The notes: generated by a model not told the origin, from the letters alone. A DNA stretch of 64,000 nucleotides from Chloroflexota bacterium (GCA_016191845.1 JACPVF010000007.1:124001-188000), one strand, 5' to 3'; counted from the first letter of the stretch, positions 15,418 through 24,932 are shown. Made by a program: numbers and translations.

Positions 15418-17040
15418 TTATTTCCACGTGAACGGTTCGCCGACCAGAAAGCCGAACGTGTCCGCAAATTGGTGCATGCCTTCGTCGCCCAGCACGCGTT
15501 CGATGGGCCACACGTCGAGGTCATCCCAGAAGTTCATCAGGCGCCAGGGGAACGGGCGCGGATATTCGAAGAAGAAGCGATAGCCATAATTCCAGGCCAT
15601 GGCGGTCTGCTCTTCGGTCAGGCGGTGACCTTCGAAGTCGGCCAGCACGACCTCGACTGCGGCGAAATATTCGTCCCATGAATTGGGGTCGATGGTGAAG
15701 CCGCGTTTGCGATAATGCGTGTTGCCGCAGGCGATGACGGGACGGCCGTTCATGGCCGTCTCCACGCCGACGGTGGTGGTGTAGACCAGCCCCAGGTCGG
15801 CGATCTCGATCAGGTCGTAGGTGTTGATCTTGTCGGTGGCGCCGATGATGTGGATGTGGTCAGGCTGACTGGTCAGCGCGTCGCGGGCCACCTGTCCCAT
15901 CGAGCGCGCCTTCGGCACGAGCGTTTCGCCAGGGTGGACTCGGATCACCAACTGGACCTCGGGCCGCTTCGCAAAGAACTGGACCGTGCGCGTCATCCAC
16001 TCGGACATCGACTCGGCGAAGACATTGCGGCCGAGCGTCAGGCTGTCGCCGAGGACGTTGGCGGCGATCATCACCACGGGGCGGCTGTTGAGGCCGAGCA
16101 TCTGACGGGTGGTGTCCGCGCCCTGCGACGAAACGTACTGCCACAGTCGCTTGGATTTGCCCCACACACGCGCGCCACGGCGGGCGTTCTCGAGGTCGGC
16201 CAGGCGCTGATACATTTCATCGGTCATCGGCTGCGAGCAGCGCGCCTTGACCAGGTAATCGGTCTCCTGCCGCATGATGGACGAGTCCTGCGCCAGCCAG
16301 ATCTGCTCACGCTGATCGTTGAACTCGTAGGTCATGACCTGAATACCGAGATAACGCGCCACGCGGAAGACGATGCCCATCTCGAGGATCAGTCCGTTCG
16401 GGACGAGCACAGCGTCAGGTTTGTGAGCCTGCATCCAGTCGAGAGCGGTGCGGGCGGCGAAGGTGTTGCGCTGGACGCGCAGATTGTAGAGCGCGCGGTC
16501 GCCCGCGTCGTTCATGTCCACTTCTTCGCGCATCAGGGTGTACTGTGCGTCCCACAGGGAGATCTCCTCCACGTCCGCCTGGAGCTGACTCGGTAAAACG
16601 GAGACAGGCTTGAGGTCCAGCATGGAGACGTGATCGACGAGCGGCGACAACGCGGCCAGTGCATCGCGTGTGTGCAGCGCGCGCTGACGTTGGGTCAGCT
16701 TGTCCATCTGCTTGTGCCACTCGGAATAGGGCAAGGTCATCAACGTGACCTTGTGTCCCTGCCCCGCCAGCACGAGCGAGATGTACGCCGACTGCTCGAC
16801 CCAGTAATGCAGCGTGGCAAAGAACAGAATGTTCTTGCCAACGCCCTTCACGTTGAGCGCAGTCGAAGCGCGGTTCGCGAAGGGAATCGTTTTCTCGACC
16901 GCAGCGGGCAGAGACTTCTGCAGGCGGTCAAGGTTGTAGTGATCCTTGCGGGTGCGGTTCTTCTGGCGCAGCGACCAATCGAGTTCGGCGGCCAGCGGAA
17001 GTTCACCGAGGAAATTGCGGAGGGTTGATTTGATTGCCAT
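15418..17040 (-). CDS. Capsule-type polysaccharide GT-B glycosyltransferase
   Basis: A 540-residue protein. The N-terminal half has GVGKNILFFATLHYWVEQSAYISLVLAGQG, and the C-terminal half has LVIRVHPGETLVPKARSM, IHIIGATDKINTYDLIEIADLGLVYTTTVGVETAMNGRPVIACG. The late HP-x-E and the TTxGVE donor segment are typical of capsule polysaccharide biosynthesis (KpsC/KpsS-like, PF05159) enzymes. It contains one copy of the 14-mer CTTCGACTGCGCTC on the minus strand (16855-16868). The specific linkage is unknown. Confidence 0.7.
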   Translation of the reverse strand: MAIKSTLRNFLGELPLAAELDWSLRQKNRTRKDHYNLDRLQKSLPAAVEKTIPFANRASTALNVKGVGKNILFFATLHYWVEQSAYISLVLAGQGHKVTLMTLPYSEWHKQMDKLTQRQRALHTRDALAALSPLVDHVSMLDLKPVSVLPSQLQADVEEISLWDAQYTLMREEVDMNDAGDRALYNLRVQRNTFAARTALDWMQAHKPDAVLVPNGLILEMGIVFRVARYLGIQVMTYEFNDQREQIWLAQDSSIMRQETDYLVKARCSQPMTDEMYQRLADLENARRGARVWGKSKRLWQYVSSQGADTTRQMLGLNSRPVVMIAANVLGDSLTLGRNVFAESMSEWMTRTVQFFAKRPEVQLVIRVHPGETLVPKARSMGQVARDALTSQPDHIHIIGATDKINTYDLIEIADLGLVYTTTVGVETAMNGRPVIACGNTHYRKRGFTIDPNSWDEYFAAVEVVLADFEGHRLTEEQTAMAWNYGYRFFFEYPRPFPWRLMNFWDDLDVWPIERVLGDEGMHQFADTFGFLVGEPFTWK

Positions 17041-17050
17041 GTTTTTTGAA

Positions 17051-17116
17051 CCGCGAAGTACGCCAAGTTCGCCAAGAAAAACTTAAAACGCTTTGCGTTC
17101 TTTACGCTCTTCGCGG
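17051..17116. repeat. CGCGAAG-type inverted repeat
   Basis: CCGCGAAGTACGCCAAG followed by TTCGCCAAG, then an A-rich centre and a mirrored arm ending TACGCTCTTCGCGG. It fills the gap between the wzt-like gene and the capsule glycosyltransferase gene. Same family as 1527-1631. Confidence 0.7.
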
Positions 17117-17123
17117 TGAATCT

Positions 17124-18413
17124 CTAATCTAATTTCTCAATATTCCAGTCCAGCCGCGGACGAACAGGGCCGACGCGCATCTCGGGCCACTGGGTGCCAG
17201 GCGCGCCGCTGATGTCCACGTTGAAGGCGATGGCATTCTCGTCCATGAAGTAGCGGCGCACGCCAAACGAGCTGGCATTGACGCCAATACTGTAGCGGCC
17301 TTCGTTGAAGATATCCGCGGGGATTTGCGCGCGGCTGACGTAGCGGCCTGCCTTGCGCGAATCGAACTTTTCAAAAAGTTGCGGCGTATCGGTGTCGAAG
17401 GAGGTCAGCACGTACTCGCCGCGCATGGTGCTGAGGTAAAAGCCGACGCGCAACCCCGTGATGGGTGACGTCAGTTCGTATTCGAATTCGAGGGTGACAG
17501 GCTCGGTCGAGCGGACGGTGTCCACCACCTTGCCGCGTCCATCCTTGACCTTGAGGCTGATCGGCTTGAAGGGCGCGCTCGCGGCTGGGATCTCGTCCGC
17601 CTCCCAAAGGCGCTCGCCCGCCTGCGACTGCCCCGACGAGAGATAGAAGTCTACGGCTTCCTGCGTGGGACCGCGCATGATCATCTGTCCCTTGTTGAGG
17701 ACGATGGCTTCCTGCGTCAGGCGCAGAATGGCCGACATGTTATGGCTGACAAACAACACGGTGCGTCCCTGCTGGGCCACATCGCCCATCTTGCCAAGGC
17801 ACTTCTTCTGGAACTCGGCGTCGCCCACCGCCAACACCTCGTCCACGACCAGGATCTCAGGTTCGAGGTGCGCCGCGACGGCGAAAGCCAGGCGCAGGTA
17901 CATGCCCGAGGAATAACGCTTGACGGGCGTATCGATGAATTGAGTGACCTCGGAAAATTCCACGATCTCATCGAACTTGCTGTCGATCTCGGCGCGCTTC
18001 ATGCCGAGGATGGCGCCGTTCATGTAGATGTTCTCGCGGCCCGTCAGCTCGGGATGGAAGCCCGTGCCCACTTCGAGCAGCGACCCGACTCGTCCACGCA
18101 CGCTGACGGCGCCCGTGGTGGGTTCCGTCACGCGCGAGAGGATCTTCAGCAGCGTGGATTTCCCCGCGCCATTGCGTCCGACGATGCCCAGCACCTTGCC
18201 CTCTTCCAGGTCAAAAGAGACATCCTTCAAAGCCCAGACGTAGTTCTGGTTCATGCGGCGGTCGGATTTGCCGATCATGGCCTTTGCCAGGCGCACGGGC
18301 GCGGCCACAGTATCCACGATCACGTCGCGCAGCATGTTATAGCGGAACTTCGTCTCCGCTGCACCGATCTTGTATTGTTTGCCGAGATTTTTTACACTGA
18401 TTGCTGTTGTCAT
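17124..18413 (-). CDS. wzt: ABC transporter ATPase for polysaccharide export (Wzt-like)
   Basis: A 429-residue protein. The ATPase domain (about 1-250) has Walker A GRNGAGKSTLLK, signature YSSGMYLRLAFAVA, Walker B PEILVVDEVLAVGD, and the H-loop LFVSHNMSAI. An extra C-terminal beta-sandwich domain (about 290-425) matches the Wzt carbohydrate-binding domain that recognises the finished glycan. It powers export of an undecaprenyl-linked polysaccharide with the permease encoded directly upstream, the two genes being one base apart. Confidence 0.92.
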   Translation of the reverse strand: MTTAISVKNLGKQYKIGAAETKFRYNMLRDVIVDTVAAPVRLAKAMIGKSDRRMNQNYVWALKDVSFDLEEGKVLGIVGRNGAGKSTLLKILSRVTEPTTGAVSVRGRVGSLLEVGTGFHPELTGRENIYMNGAILGMKRAEIDSKFDEIVEFSEVTQFIDTPVKRYSSGMYLRLAFAVAAHLEPEILVVDEVLAVGDAEFQKKCLGKMGDVAQQGRTVLFVSHNMSAILRLTQEAIVLNKGQMIMRGPTQEAVDFYLSSGQSQAGERLWEADEIPAASAPFKPISLKVKDGRGKVVDTVRSTEPVTLEFEYELTSPITGLRVGFYLSTMRGEYVLTSFDTDTPQLFEKFDSRKAGRYVSRAQIPADIFNEGRYSIGVNASSFGVRRYFMDENAIAFNVDISGAPGTQWPEMRVGPVRPRLDWNIEKLD

Positions 18414-18414
18414 G

Positions 18415-19260
18415 TTAGATCGTATCCGCGAAGGTCTTTTCCATGCTGCGGAAATAGAACAAGCCCGAGATGAGGATCACCACCGAGATCAGCGCTGAAA
18501 CCCAGAACGACAGGTCTGGCCCGTTGCCCGAGCCAAGCAGCGCCCAGCGGAAACCGTTGACCACCCCCGCCATCGGGTTCAGCGAGTAGACAAGCTGCCA
18601 CTTGGCCGAGATGACCGAGGCGGAGTATGCTACAGGCGTAGCGAACAGCCAGAATTGGGTCAGGAACGGCAGGGCCTGATTTACGTCGCGGTACTTGACG
18701 TTGATGGCTGAGAGCCACAAGGCCACGCCCAGGGCAGTCACTACCGTCATGATCAGAAGCAAAGGCAGGGTCCACAGCAAATGCCAGGCGGGCGTGACCT
18801 GATAGTAAAGCATCAGGCCGATCAGGATCACGAACGCAATGGCAAAATCCACCACGCCCGAGAGGACTGAAGCCAGCGGCAGGATCAGGCGTGGGAAGTA
18901 GATCTTGGTCACCATGTTGTTGTGCGCCACCAACGAGCGGCTGCCCTGGTTGAGCGCCGTGGTGAACAGTCCCCACGGCAGCAGCGCAGTGAACGAAAAG
19001 ACGGGGTATGGGATCCCGTCCGTCGGAAGTTTGGCCACCTTCCCGAAAAGGAACGTGAACACCAGCATGGTCATCACAGGCTGGATCACCGCCCAGGCCA
19101 TGCCCAGCAGGGTCTGCTTGTATTTCACCTTCACATCGCGCCAGACCATGAAATAGACCAGCTCGCGATATACCCACAGGTCACGCAGGTTCAACGCCGC
19201 CAGTCCCTTGGATGGCTTGATGTAAATGGTGGTCGGTTCGTGTTTTACGATTTCTGTCAT
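18415..19260 (-). CDS. wzm: ABC-2 type polysaccharide export permease (Wzm/TagG-like)
   Basis: A 281-residue integral membrane protein with about six membrane segments. The typical N-terminal amphipathic region ALNLRDLWVYRELVYFMVWRD precedes the first segment, as in the ABC2_membrane family. It forms the channel that works with the Wzt-like ATPase. The stop lies one base from the ATPase start. Neighbouring sugar and methylation genes support polysaccharide export. Confidence 0.92.
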   Translation of the reverse strand: MTEIVKHEPTTIYIKPSKGLAALNLRDLWVYRELVYFMVWRDVKVKYKQTLLGMAWAVIQPVMTMLVFTFLFGKVAKLPTDGIPYPVFSFTALLPWGLFTTALNQGSRSLVAHNNMVTKIYFPRLILPLASVLSGVVDFAIAFVILIGLMLYYQVTPAWHLLWTLPLLLIMTVVTALGVALWLSAINVKYRDVNQALPFLTQFWLFATPVAYSASVISAKWQLVYSLNPMAGVVNGFRWALLGSGNGPDLSFWVSALISVVILISGLFYFRSMEKTFADTI

Positions 19261-19339
19261 TCTTGAGTTTCCAGGTTTGCAGATTGGAATGTTGAAAGTT
19301 CAGCTCGCAAACCTTTGAACTTTACAACTTGACAACGTT

Positions 19340-20311
19340 CTAACGGATTTTCTCGCGATTCTCTTTGAACCACTCGATCGTGCGGCGCATGCCTTCTTCA
19401 AACGGGATCTGTGCACTCCAGCCGAAGAGTTCCTTTGCGCGGCTGACGTCGAGTCCGCGGCGGGGCTGGCCGTTGGGCTTGTCGGTCTGCCAGACGATCT
19501 TGCCCTCGAATCCCGTGAGGCGGGCAATCATCTCGGTCAGGTCTTTGATGGAGATCTCGTAGCCCGAGCCGAGGTTGACAGGCAGGTCACCGTTGTACTT
19601 CTCCGCAGCGGTGACGATGCCGTCGGCGGCGTCTTCCACGTACAGGAATTCGCGCGTCGGCGAGCCGTCACCCCAGGCGGGCAATTCAGCGTCACCGTTT
19701 TCCTTGGCGGCAATCGCCTTGCGGATCAGAGCGGGGATGACGTGCGAGGTTGCCAGGTTGAAGTTATCGCGCGGACCATACAGGTTCACAGGCAGCAGGA
19801 AGATGGCGTTGAATCCATACTGCTGACGGTAGGCCTGTGCCTGCACCAACATCATCTTCTTGGCCAGGCCGTAGGGTGCGTTGGTCTCCTCGGGATAGCC
19901 GATCCACAGATCGTCCTCCTTGAAAGGAACAGGTGTGAACTTGGGATACGCACACACCGTGCCAATCGCCACGAACTTGCCTACGCCGTTCTTCCAGGCT
20001 TGATGCATCAACTCCACGCCCATCATCAGGTTGTCGTAGAAGAACTCGGCGGGATGTTCGCGGTTCGCACCGATGCCGCCCACATTGGCCGCCAGGTGGA
20101 TGATGACCACGTTCTTCGGGTCGACACCCTCGAGCGATTCAGCGTACATGCGGCGGATGTCATTGGGGTCGACGAGGTTATAGTTCTCGATGCGCGGGAT
20201 GACGATATCCGTCGCACCGCGTTCCTTGAGTTTCGCGGTCACGAACGATCCCAGGAATCCTGCCCCGCCAGTGACGATGACCCGTTTGTTTTGCCAGAAA
20301 TTCTCTGCCAT
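19340..20311 (-). CDS. fcl: GDP-L-fucose synthase
   Basis: A 323-residue SDR that converts GDP-4-keto-6-deoxymannose to GDP-L-fucose by epimerisation and reduction. Visible are the Rossmann motif [13 protein letters not shown], the catalytic Tyr/Lys in [14 protein letters not shown], and the family motif [13 protein letters not shown]. The partner Gmd is encoded at 37837-38808 in the same cluster. Length matches the family. Confidence 0.9.
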   Translation of the reverse strand: MAENFWQNKRVIVTGGAGFLGSFVTAKLKERGATDIVIPRIENYNLVDPNDIRRMYAESLEGVDPKNVVIIHLAANVGGIGANREHPAEFFYDNLMMGVELMHQAWKNGVGKFVAIGTVCAYPKFTPVPFKEDDLWIGYPEETNAPYGLAKKMMLVQAQAYRQQYGFNAIFLLPVNLYGPRDNFNLATSHVIPALIRKAIAAKENGDAELPAWGDGSPTREFLYVEDAADGIVTAAEKYNGDLPVNLGSGYEISIKDLTEMIARLTGFEGKIVWQTDKPNGQPRRGLDVSRAKELFGWSAQIPFEEGMRRTIEWFKENREKIR

Positions 20312-20331
20312 GATTTTTCTCCATTATTTAT

Positions 20332-20435
20332 ATGTCGTTGCGAGGGCAGCGTTCTTCCGCCCGAAGCAACCTCCATTACTCACATAATTAGGAGATTGCT
20401 TCGTCGCTCCCTACGGTCGCTCCTCGCAATGACAT
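20332..20435. repeat. Palindromic intergenic repeat (TGTCATTGCGAGG family), copy 4
   Basis: ATGTCGTTGCGAGG on the left and CTCGCAATGACAT on the right. Inner arms CCGAAGCAACCTCC and GGAGATTGCTTCG flank an AT-rich centre. Confidence 0.85.
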
Positions 20436-20436
20436 G

Positions 20437-21447
20437 TTATTGCACAATGAACTGCGCGTTGCGATACTTCTCGTCCATCGGACTACGGATCAAACCCGTC
20501 TTGAGCGCGTTCAGCACTTCGCGGATACCGTGGTCGACGTCCAGGGTGGTTTTGAAGCCAAGCTCGCGCTTGATCTTGCTGAACGAAACGGTGATGTCGC
20601 GCATGTCGCCGCCAAAGGTCAGGTTCTTATATTCGACCGTGGTTTCGGGCATGCGCTTCAACACCAGAGCCACGATCTGATCCTTGGTGTAGTTGCCCGC
20701 GTCGGTGCCGAGATTGTAAACCTGCCCGCGGACCCTGGCCTCGTCTGCGGTCAGGCCCAGGACGATCCCGCGCACCACGTCGTAGACGTGCACGAACGAG
20801 CGCGAGTATCCGCGCTGGTAGATGATCAACTCGCGCTTGGTGAAGGCTTCCAACACGAACTGATTGACGATCAGGTCGAAGCGTGTGCGCGGCGAGATGC
20901 CGTACAGGGTCGCAAAACGAAACAACAGCGGCGCACAGGCCGCGTCCTTCTGCGAGAGCAGGTATTCCTCCGAGGCGATCTTCGTCTCTGCATAAAGCGA
21001 TTGCGGATTCAACGGCGACTCTTCGGTCACCGACTGTCCGTCGGGCGAGAGGCCGTAATTGCTGTAGGTGGACGAAAAGACGAAACGCCCGACGCCCAGG
21101 CTGGATGCCTGTTCGAAGAGCAGCTTCGTGGCGTCGACGTTGTAGCGCCAGGCCACCTGCCTGCCCACCGCCTGACAGGCGGGGAAGCCTACGATGCCCG
21201 CCAAGTGGACGACCGCTTCAGGCTTGGGCCAGTCCCCTTTAACGGCTTCGCGAAGAGCACGCGGCTCGGTCACGTCGGCTTTGACAAAGTGAAAGTTGGG
21301 ATGATGCAGGAAGGGCGTCAGTGATTCGCCGCCAAAGAGCAACGTGTCCACCACGGTGACGCGGAAGTTTTGGCGGAGCAGCTCCGAGGTCAGGAGCGAA
21401 CCGATGTAGCCCGCTCCGCCCGTGACCAGCACGTGTCGGTCGGTCAT
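20437..21447 (-). CDS. NAD-dependent nucleotide-sugar epimerase/dehydratase
   Basis: A 336-residue extended SDR. It has HVLVTGGAGYIGSLLTSELL, the catalytic Y-x3-K in SLYAETKIASEEYLL, a preceding FSSTYSNYG Ser/Thr element, and RFATLYGISPR. It is of GalE/UDP-glucuronate-epimerase type, but the exact substrate is not clear. The start overlaps the stop of the upstream regulator gene by ATGA, so it is the first enzyme gene under that regulator's promoter. Confidence 0.82.
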   Translation of the reverse strand: MTDRHVLVTGGAGYIGSLLTSELLRQNFRVTVVDTLLFGGESLTPFLHHPNFHFVKADVTEPRALREAVKGDWPKPEAVVHLAGIVGFPACQAVGRQVAWRYNVDATKLLFEQASSLGVGRFVFSSTYSNYGLSPDGQSVTEESPLNPQSLYAETKIASEEYLLSQKDAACAPLLFRFATLYGISPRTRFDLIVNQFVLEAFTKRELIIYQRGYSRSFVHVYDVVRGIVLGLTADEARVRGQVYNLGTDAGNYTKDQIVALVLKRMPETTVEYKNLTFGGDMRDITVSFSKIKRELGFKTTLDVDHGIREVLNALKTGLIRSPMDEKYRNAQFIVQ

Positions 21448-21917
21448 GGCGCTCCCTCCAACAACTGGATCCTGAACCCGTCCACCTTCAGGCAGGGGGC
21501 GGATTCATCCGTCACCACGCTGATGCCCTCCTCGAGGCAGGTCAGGCGGCAGATGTCGGCCATGTCGCCCTCGCCCACGATGCGGACGCGGTCATGGCCG
21601 TCGCGGCGCAGATCTGCCAGGCGCTCCTTCACACGCTGACGGGTCTTGCGGTACAGCGAAAAGGAAGTCTCCACGTAGTTGACCGCCAGGCGGGCGCGCA
21701 GGGCGATGCCCTCAGGCGTGATGATGTAGCGCAATTTCTTGCGTTCGGCGCGCGAAACCTTGACCGCTCCCTTGGCGATCAGGCGCTTTAAATGCCAATT
21801 GACCGTGCCAACCGCCACACCCAATTGATGGGCCAGCGTGGATTGGTTGACATCGGGGTCCGACTCGATCTGTTCGAGCAGGGTCAGTTCACGAAATTCG
21901 TCGTTTGCGTGTTCCAT
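21444..21917 (-). CDS. EPS-associated MarR-type winged-helix regulator
   Basis: A 157-residue regulator. The N-terminal winged helix reads ELTLLEQIESDPDVNQ, then STLAHQLGVAVGTVNWHLKRL with the recognition helix, and GAVKVSRAERKKLRYIITPEG as the wing. This matches the EPS-associated MarR family (TIGR04176-like). The C-terminal 60 residues form a Rossmann-like segment (DRVRIVGEGDMADICRL, GISVVTDESAP) that may bind a ligand. Its own promoter overlaps a perfect palindrome also found before gmd, so it is likely autoregulated. Confidence 0.82.
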   Translation of the reverse strand: MEHANDEFRELTLLEQIESDPDVNQSTLAHQLGVAVGTVNWHLKRLIAKGAVKVSRAERKKLRYIITPEGIALRARLAVNYVETSFSLYRKTRQRVKERLADLRRDGHDRVRIVGEGDMADICRLTCLEEGISVVTDESAPCLKVDGFRIQLLEGAP

Positions 21918-21924
21918 AATTCAA

Positions 21925-21966
21925 AATTCAGTCACTGAATTATAACCCCAAACGGAAGCGGGTCAA
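21925..21966 (-). promoter_or_regulatory. Promoter with overlapping operator-like palindrome
   Basis: On the minus strand, -35 TTGACC (21966-21961), a 16-base spacer and -10 TATAAT (21944-21939). The palindrome AATTCAGT-C-ACTGAATT (21925-21941) overlaps the -10 and the probable start site, 8 bases before the regulator's ATG. A near copy lies before gmd (38827-38846). Autoregulation by the MarR-type protein is inferred. Confidence 0.65.
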
Positions 21967-22013
21967 GCCTGAAACCTTTGCAAAGCTCCCCCACCCGCGT
22001 ACAATCAGCCCGC

Positions 22014-23447
22014 ATGACTCCCCAACCCACTTTCGACGCGGCTGGCCGCGCCTATCAACAAACCCGCATCACTCACTGGGATGCGCTCGCCAAACGACGC
22101 GACACCTGGCACGGAGGCGGCGGCTGGTATCATCGCCGTCTGCTGGAAGTCTTCCGCTTTCTGGTTGGGAACAACCAGCGCATCCTCGAAATTGGATGCG
22201 GTGAAGGCGGGCTGCTCGCTGCGCTCCACCCCTCGCGCGGTGTGGGCGTGGATTTCTCTGCCGAGATGATCCAACGTGGAAAGGCCAGCCATCCCGAATT
22301 GGAGTTCATCCAAGCGGATGCCCACGACCTTTCTGCGCTCACGGGCCCCTTCGACGCCATCATCCTCTCCGACACGGTCAACGACCTGTGGGACGTGCAG
22401 CGCGTCTTCGAGCAGTTGCGTCCACTGTGCACTCCGCGTACGCGCCTGATCCTCAATTTCTACAGCCACCTGTGGGAATTTCCGCTTTCGATTTTGCAGC
22501 GCCTCGGGCTGGCCTCGCCCACCCTCGACCAAAACTGGCTGACGCGCGAAGACGTCAGCGGGATGCTGCACCTGGCAGGCTTCGAGCCGATCCGCTTCAC
22601 GAAGGAAGTGCTGTGGCCGCTGCCCCTGGGCGGATTCGCGAATCGCTTCCTCGTGCGCTTCTGGCCGTTCAGCGAACTGGCGCTGGCCAACTTCGTCATC
22701 GCCCGCCCCGCCCCTCAGCCTGTTCCGCCTCCGAAGGTCTCGGTCATCGTCCCCGCGCGGAACGAGTCGGGCAACGTCAAGGCCATCTTCGAACGCACGC
22801 CCAAGATGGGCCGCGAAACCGAACTGGTCTTCGTCGAAGGCCACTCGAAGGACGACACCTACGCCGCCATCGAGCGCGAGATGGCCGCCCATCCCGAAGT
22901 CCCCGCGCAGTTGCACCGTCAGACGGGCATCGGCAAAGCGGACGCCGTGCGCCTGGGCTACGACAAAGCCACGGGCGACGTGCTGATGATCCTTGACGCC
23001 GACCTGACCGTCCCGCCTGAGGACCTGCCGCGTTTCTACGAGGCGCTGGTCTCGGGCAAGGGCGAGTTCATCAACGGTGTGCGGCTGGTCTACCCGATGG
23101 AAAAGGAAGCCATGCGCGGGCTTAACTTCCTCGGCAACAAATTCTTCAGCCTGGCCTTCTCATGGATGCTCGGCCAGCCCGTCAAGGACACGCTGTGCGG
23201 CACGAAGGTCTTGTGGCGCGCCGACTATGACCAGATCGCCGCCAACCGCAGCTACTTCGGCGACTTCGACCCTTTCGGCGATTTCGATCTGATCTTCGGC
23301 GCGGCCAAGCTCAACCTGAAGATCGTCGACCTGCCCATCCGCTACCGCGAACGCACCTACGGCTCCACCAACATCTCGCGCTGGAAACACGGCCTGCTGC
23401 TCTTCCGCATGGTGGCCTTCGCGGCAAGAAGGATCAAGTTTGTATAA
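22014..23447 (+). CDS. Fusion of SAM methyltransferase and family 2 glycosyltransferase
   Basis: A 477-residue two-domain protein. Residues about 1-230 form a class I methyltransferase (QRILEIGCGEGGLLAAL; GPFDAIILSDTVNDLWD). Residues about 235-477 form a GT2 of the dolichyl-phosphate-mannose synthase type (VSVIVPARNESGNVKAIF; LMILDADLTVPPEDLP; DTLCGTKVLWRADYD). It probably makes or modifies a polyprenyl-phosphate sugar. It is transcribed divergently from the regulator gene. The ATG at 22014 was chosen because the longer reading has no ribosome-binding site. The fusion is in one clean frame. Confidence 0.82.
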   Translation: MTPQPTFDAAGRAYQQTRITHWDALAKRRDTWHGGGGWYHRRLLEVFRFLVGNNQRILEIGCGEGGLLAALHPSRGVGVDFSAEMIQRGKASHPELEFIQADAHDLSALTGPFDAIILSDTVNDLWDVQRVFEQLRPLCTPRTRLILNFYSHLWEFPLSILQRLGLASPTLDQNWLTREDVSGMLHLAGFEPIRFTKEVLWPLPLGGFANRFLVRFWPFSELALANFVIARPAPQPVPPPKVSVIVPARNESGNVKAIFERTPKMGRETELVFVEGHSKDDTYAAIEREMAAHPEVPAQLHRQTGIGKADAVRLGYDKATGDVLMILDADLTVPPEDLPRFYEALVSGKGEFINGVRLVYPMEKEAMRGLNFLGNKFFSLAFSWMLGQPVKDTLCGTKVLWRADYDQIAANRSYFGDFDPFGDFDLIFGAAKLNLKIVDLPIRYRERTYGSTNISRWKHGLLLFRMVAFAARRIKFV

Positions 23448-23456
23448 CAAGAAAAT

Positions 23457-23487
23457 GACCTGACAGGTTTTGAAAACCTGTCAGGTC
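23457..23487. repeat. Perfect inverted repeat with one-base centre
   Basis: Arm GACCTGACAGGTTTT, a single G, then the exact complement. It lies between two plus-strand genes, 9 bases after a stop, and may end or attenuate transcription. Confidence 0.75.
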
Positions 23488-23506
23488 TGCCTACCAAAGG
23501 AAACCC

Positions 23507-24151
23507 ATGGCAACCAAATTAAAGTTACTTCCCTACAAAGAATACAAAGGGGTCCAGAAGATCTATTCGGTCATTTTCTATTATCTGCCTATCATCGGCA
23601 GCATGTATCGCCGCCGCGTGGAGTTGTGCCTGGCTGAATGCAAAGGCGGCGGAGACATCCTCGAAGTGGGATTCGGCAGTGGGTTGACCTTCCTCAACCT
23701 CAACGACATGTACCAGCAGATCCACGGCCTCGACCTGACCTGCGACGTGAATGTGGTCAAGGAGGTTTTTGCAGCACGCGGTGTCCACCCCGAGCTACGC
23801 AATGGCGACGTGCTGCACATGCCCTACGCCGACAATCAATTCGACACCGTATTGCTGATCAGCATCCTCGAACATCTCAAGCCGAATGAGTTGGTGCAGG
23901 CCTTCACCGAGATCAAGCGTGTGCTCAAGCCAGGCGGACAGGTCGTATACGGCGTGCCCGTCGAGCGGCCGTTCATGGTCTTCGTCTTCCGTCTGCTCGG
24001 ATACAACATCCGCGAGCATCACTTCTCGACCGAGATCGAAGTGGCGCAGGCCGCCGAGAAGGTCTTCCAGAAGAATTCCGTCAAGGCCATGAAGGCCTTC
24101 CCATCCTTCATTGGCAGCGTGTATGAGATCGGCAATTTCACCAAAGCCTGA
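23507..24151 (+). CDS. Class I SAM-dependent methyltransferase
   Basis: A 214-residue protein. SAM motif I is DILEVGFGSGLTFLNL, with FDTVLLISILEHLKPNEL and VLKPGGQVVYGVPVERP downstream. These elements are those of Methyltransf_11. It follows the fusion gene on the same strand and precedes a second methyltransferase by one base, suggesting that all three are co-transcribed. Confidence 0.85.
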   Translation: MATKLKLLPYKEYKGVQKIYSVIFYYLPIIGSMYRRRVELCLAECKGGGDILEVGFGSGLTFLNLNDMYQQIHGLDLTCDVNVVKEVFAARGVHPELRNGDVLHMPYADNQFDTVLLISILEHLKPNELVQAFTEIKRVLKPGGQVVYGVPVERPFMVFVFRLLGYNIREHHFSTEIEVAQAAEKVFQKNSVKAMKAFPSFIGSVYEIGNFTKA

Positions 24152-24152
24152 G

Positions 24153-24893
24153 ATGAGCATCGACCTCCACAAGGACCTGATCGACAAAAACTACGCGCTG
24201 TGGAATCGCAAGCCGCTGCTGCGCACGGTTTATACCGACCTATATCGGACAATGGCACATCACCTGAGTCAGGTGAACGGTCCGAGCGTGGAACTTGGCT
24301 CGGGCATGGGCAGCATCCACGAGGTCCTGCCCGATTGCATCCGCACCGATCTGTTTCCTTATCCGTGGCTGGATCAGGTCGAGAACGCTTACAAGTTGAA
24401 CTTTGCAAATGCTGCGCTGTCGAATCTGCTGATGGTGGATGTGTTCCATCACCTGCGTTACCCTGGCACGGCCCTCAAGGAATTCCAGCGCGTGCTCCAA
24501 CCTGGTGGGCGCGTCATCATGATGGAACCTGGACTGAGCCTGCTGGGTCATCTCGTCTACGGGCCGCTGCACGTCGAACCGATCGGCAAGGCGGTCGATC
24601 TGCAATGGTCTGCACCTGAGGGGTGGTCCCCCGACGATATGGATTACTATGCCGCCCAGGGCAACGCCACACGCATCTTCGTGCAGAAATATTTTGCAGA
24701 ACGTCTCGGGGATTGGAACATCCTCGAAGTAAAGCGTATCGCTGCCCTGGCTTATGTCGCCTCCGGTGGATACTCGGGTCCGCAACTTTACCCCACCGCG
24801 GCCTATCCGTTGATGAAGTCTATCGAGAAAATCTTTCAACCCTTTCCCGCCTTGTTTGCCACCCGTTTGCTGGTGGTGTTGGAGAAGAAATAA
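24153..24893 (+). CDS. SAM methyltransferase-like protein
   Basis: A 246-residue protein. GPSVELGSGMGSIHEVLP is the SAM-binding loop, NLLMVDVFHHLRYPGTALKEF and VLQPGGRVIMMEPGLSLLG follow. The usual motif II Asp region reads IRTDLFPYPWLDQVEN. The start at 24153 lies one base after the upstream stop. The gene ends at a strong terminator hairpin. Probably acts on a glycan or lipid carrier, which is inference from context. Confidence 0.78.
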   Translation: MSIDLHKDLIDKNYALWNRKPLLRTVYTDLYRTMAHHLSQVNGPSVELGSGMGSIHEVLPDCIRTDLFPYPWLDQVENAYKLNFANAALSNLLMVDVFHHLRYPGTALKEFQRVLQPGGRVIMMEPGLSLLGHLVYGPLHVEPIGKAVDLQWSAPEGWSPDDMDYYAAQGNATRIFVQKYFAERLGDWNILEVKRIAALAYVASGGYSGPQLYPTAAYPLMKSIEKIFQPFPALFATRLLVVLEKK

Positions 24894-24897
24894 AACC

Positions 24898-24929
24898 GAG
24901 CCCGCAACATTGCGGGCTCAGTTGTTTTC
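24898..24929. terminator. Bidirectional rho-independent terminator
   Basis: Perfect 10-bp stem GAGCCCGCAA/TTGCGGGCTC with a 2-base centre. A T-rich tail (TTGTTTT) follows on the plus strand and an A-rich lead (AAATAAAA) precedes it, which serves the minus strand. It lies between converging genes ending at 24893 and 24933. Confidence 0.85.
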
Positions 24930-24932
24930 GCC

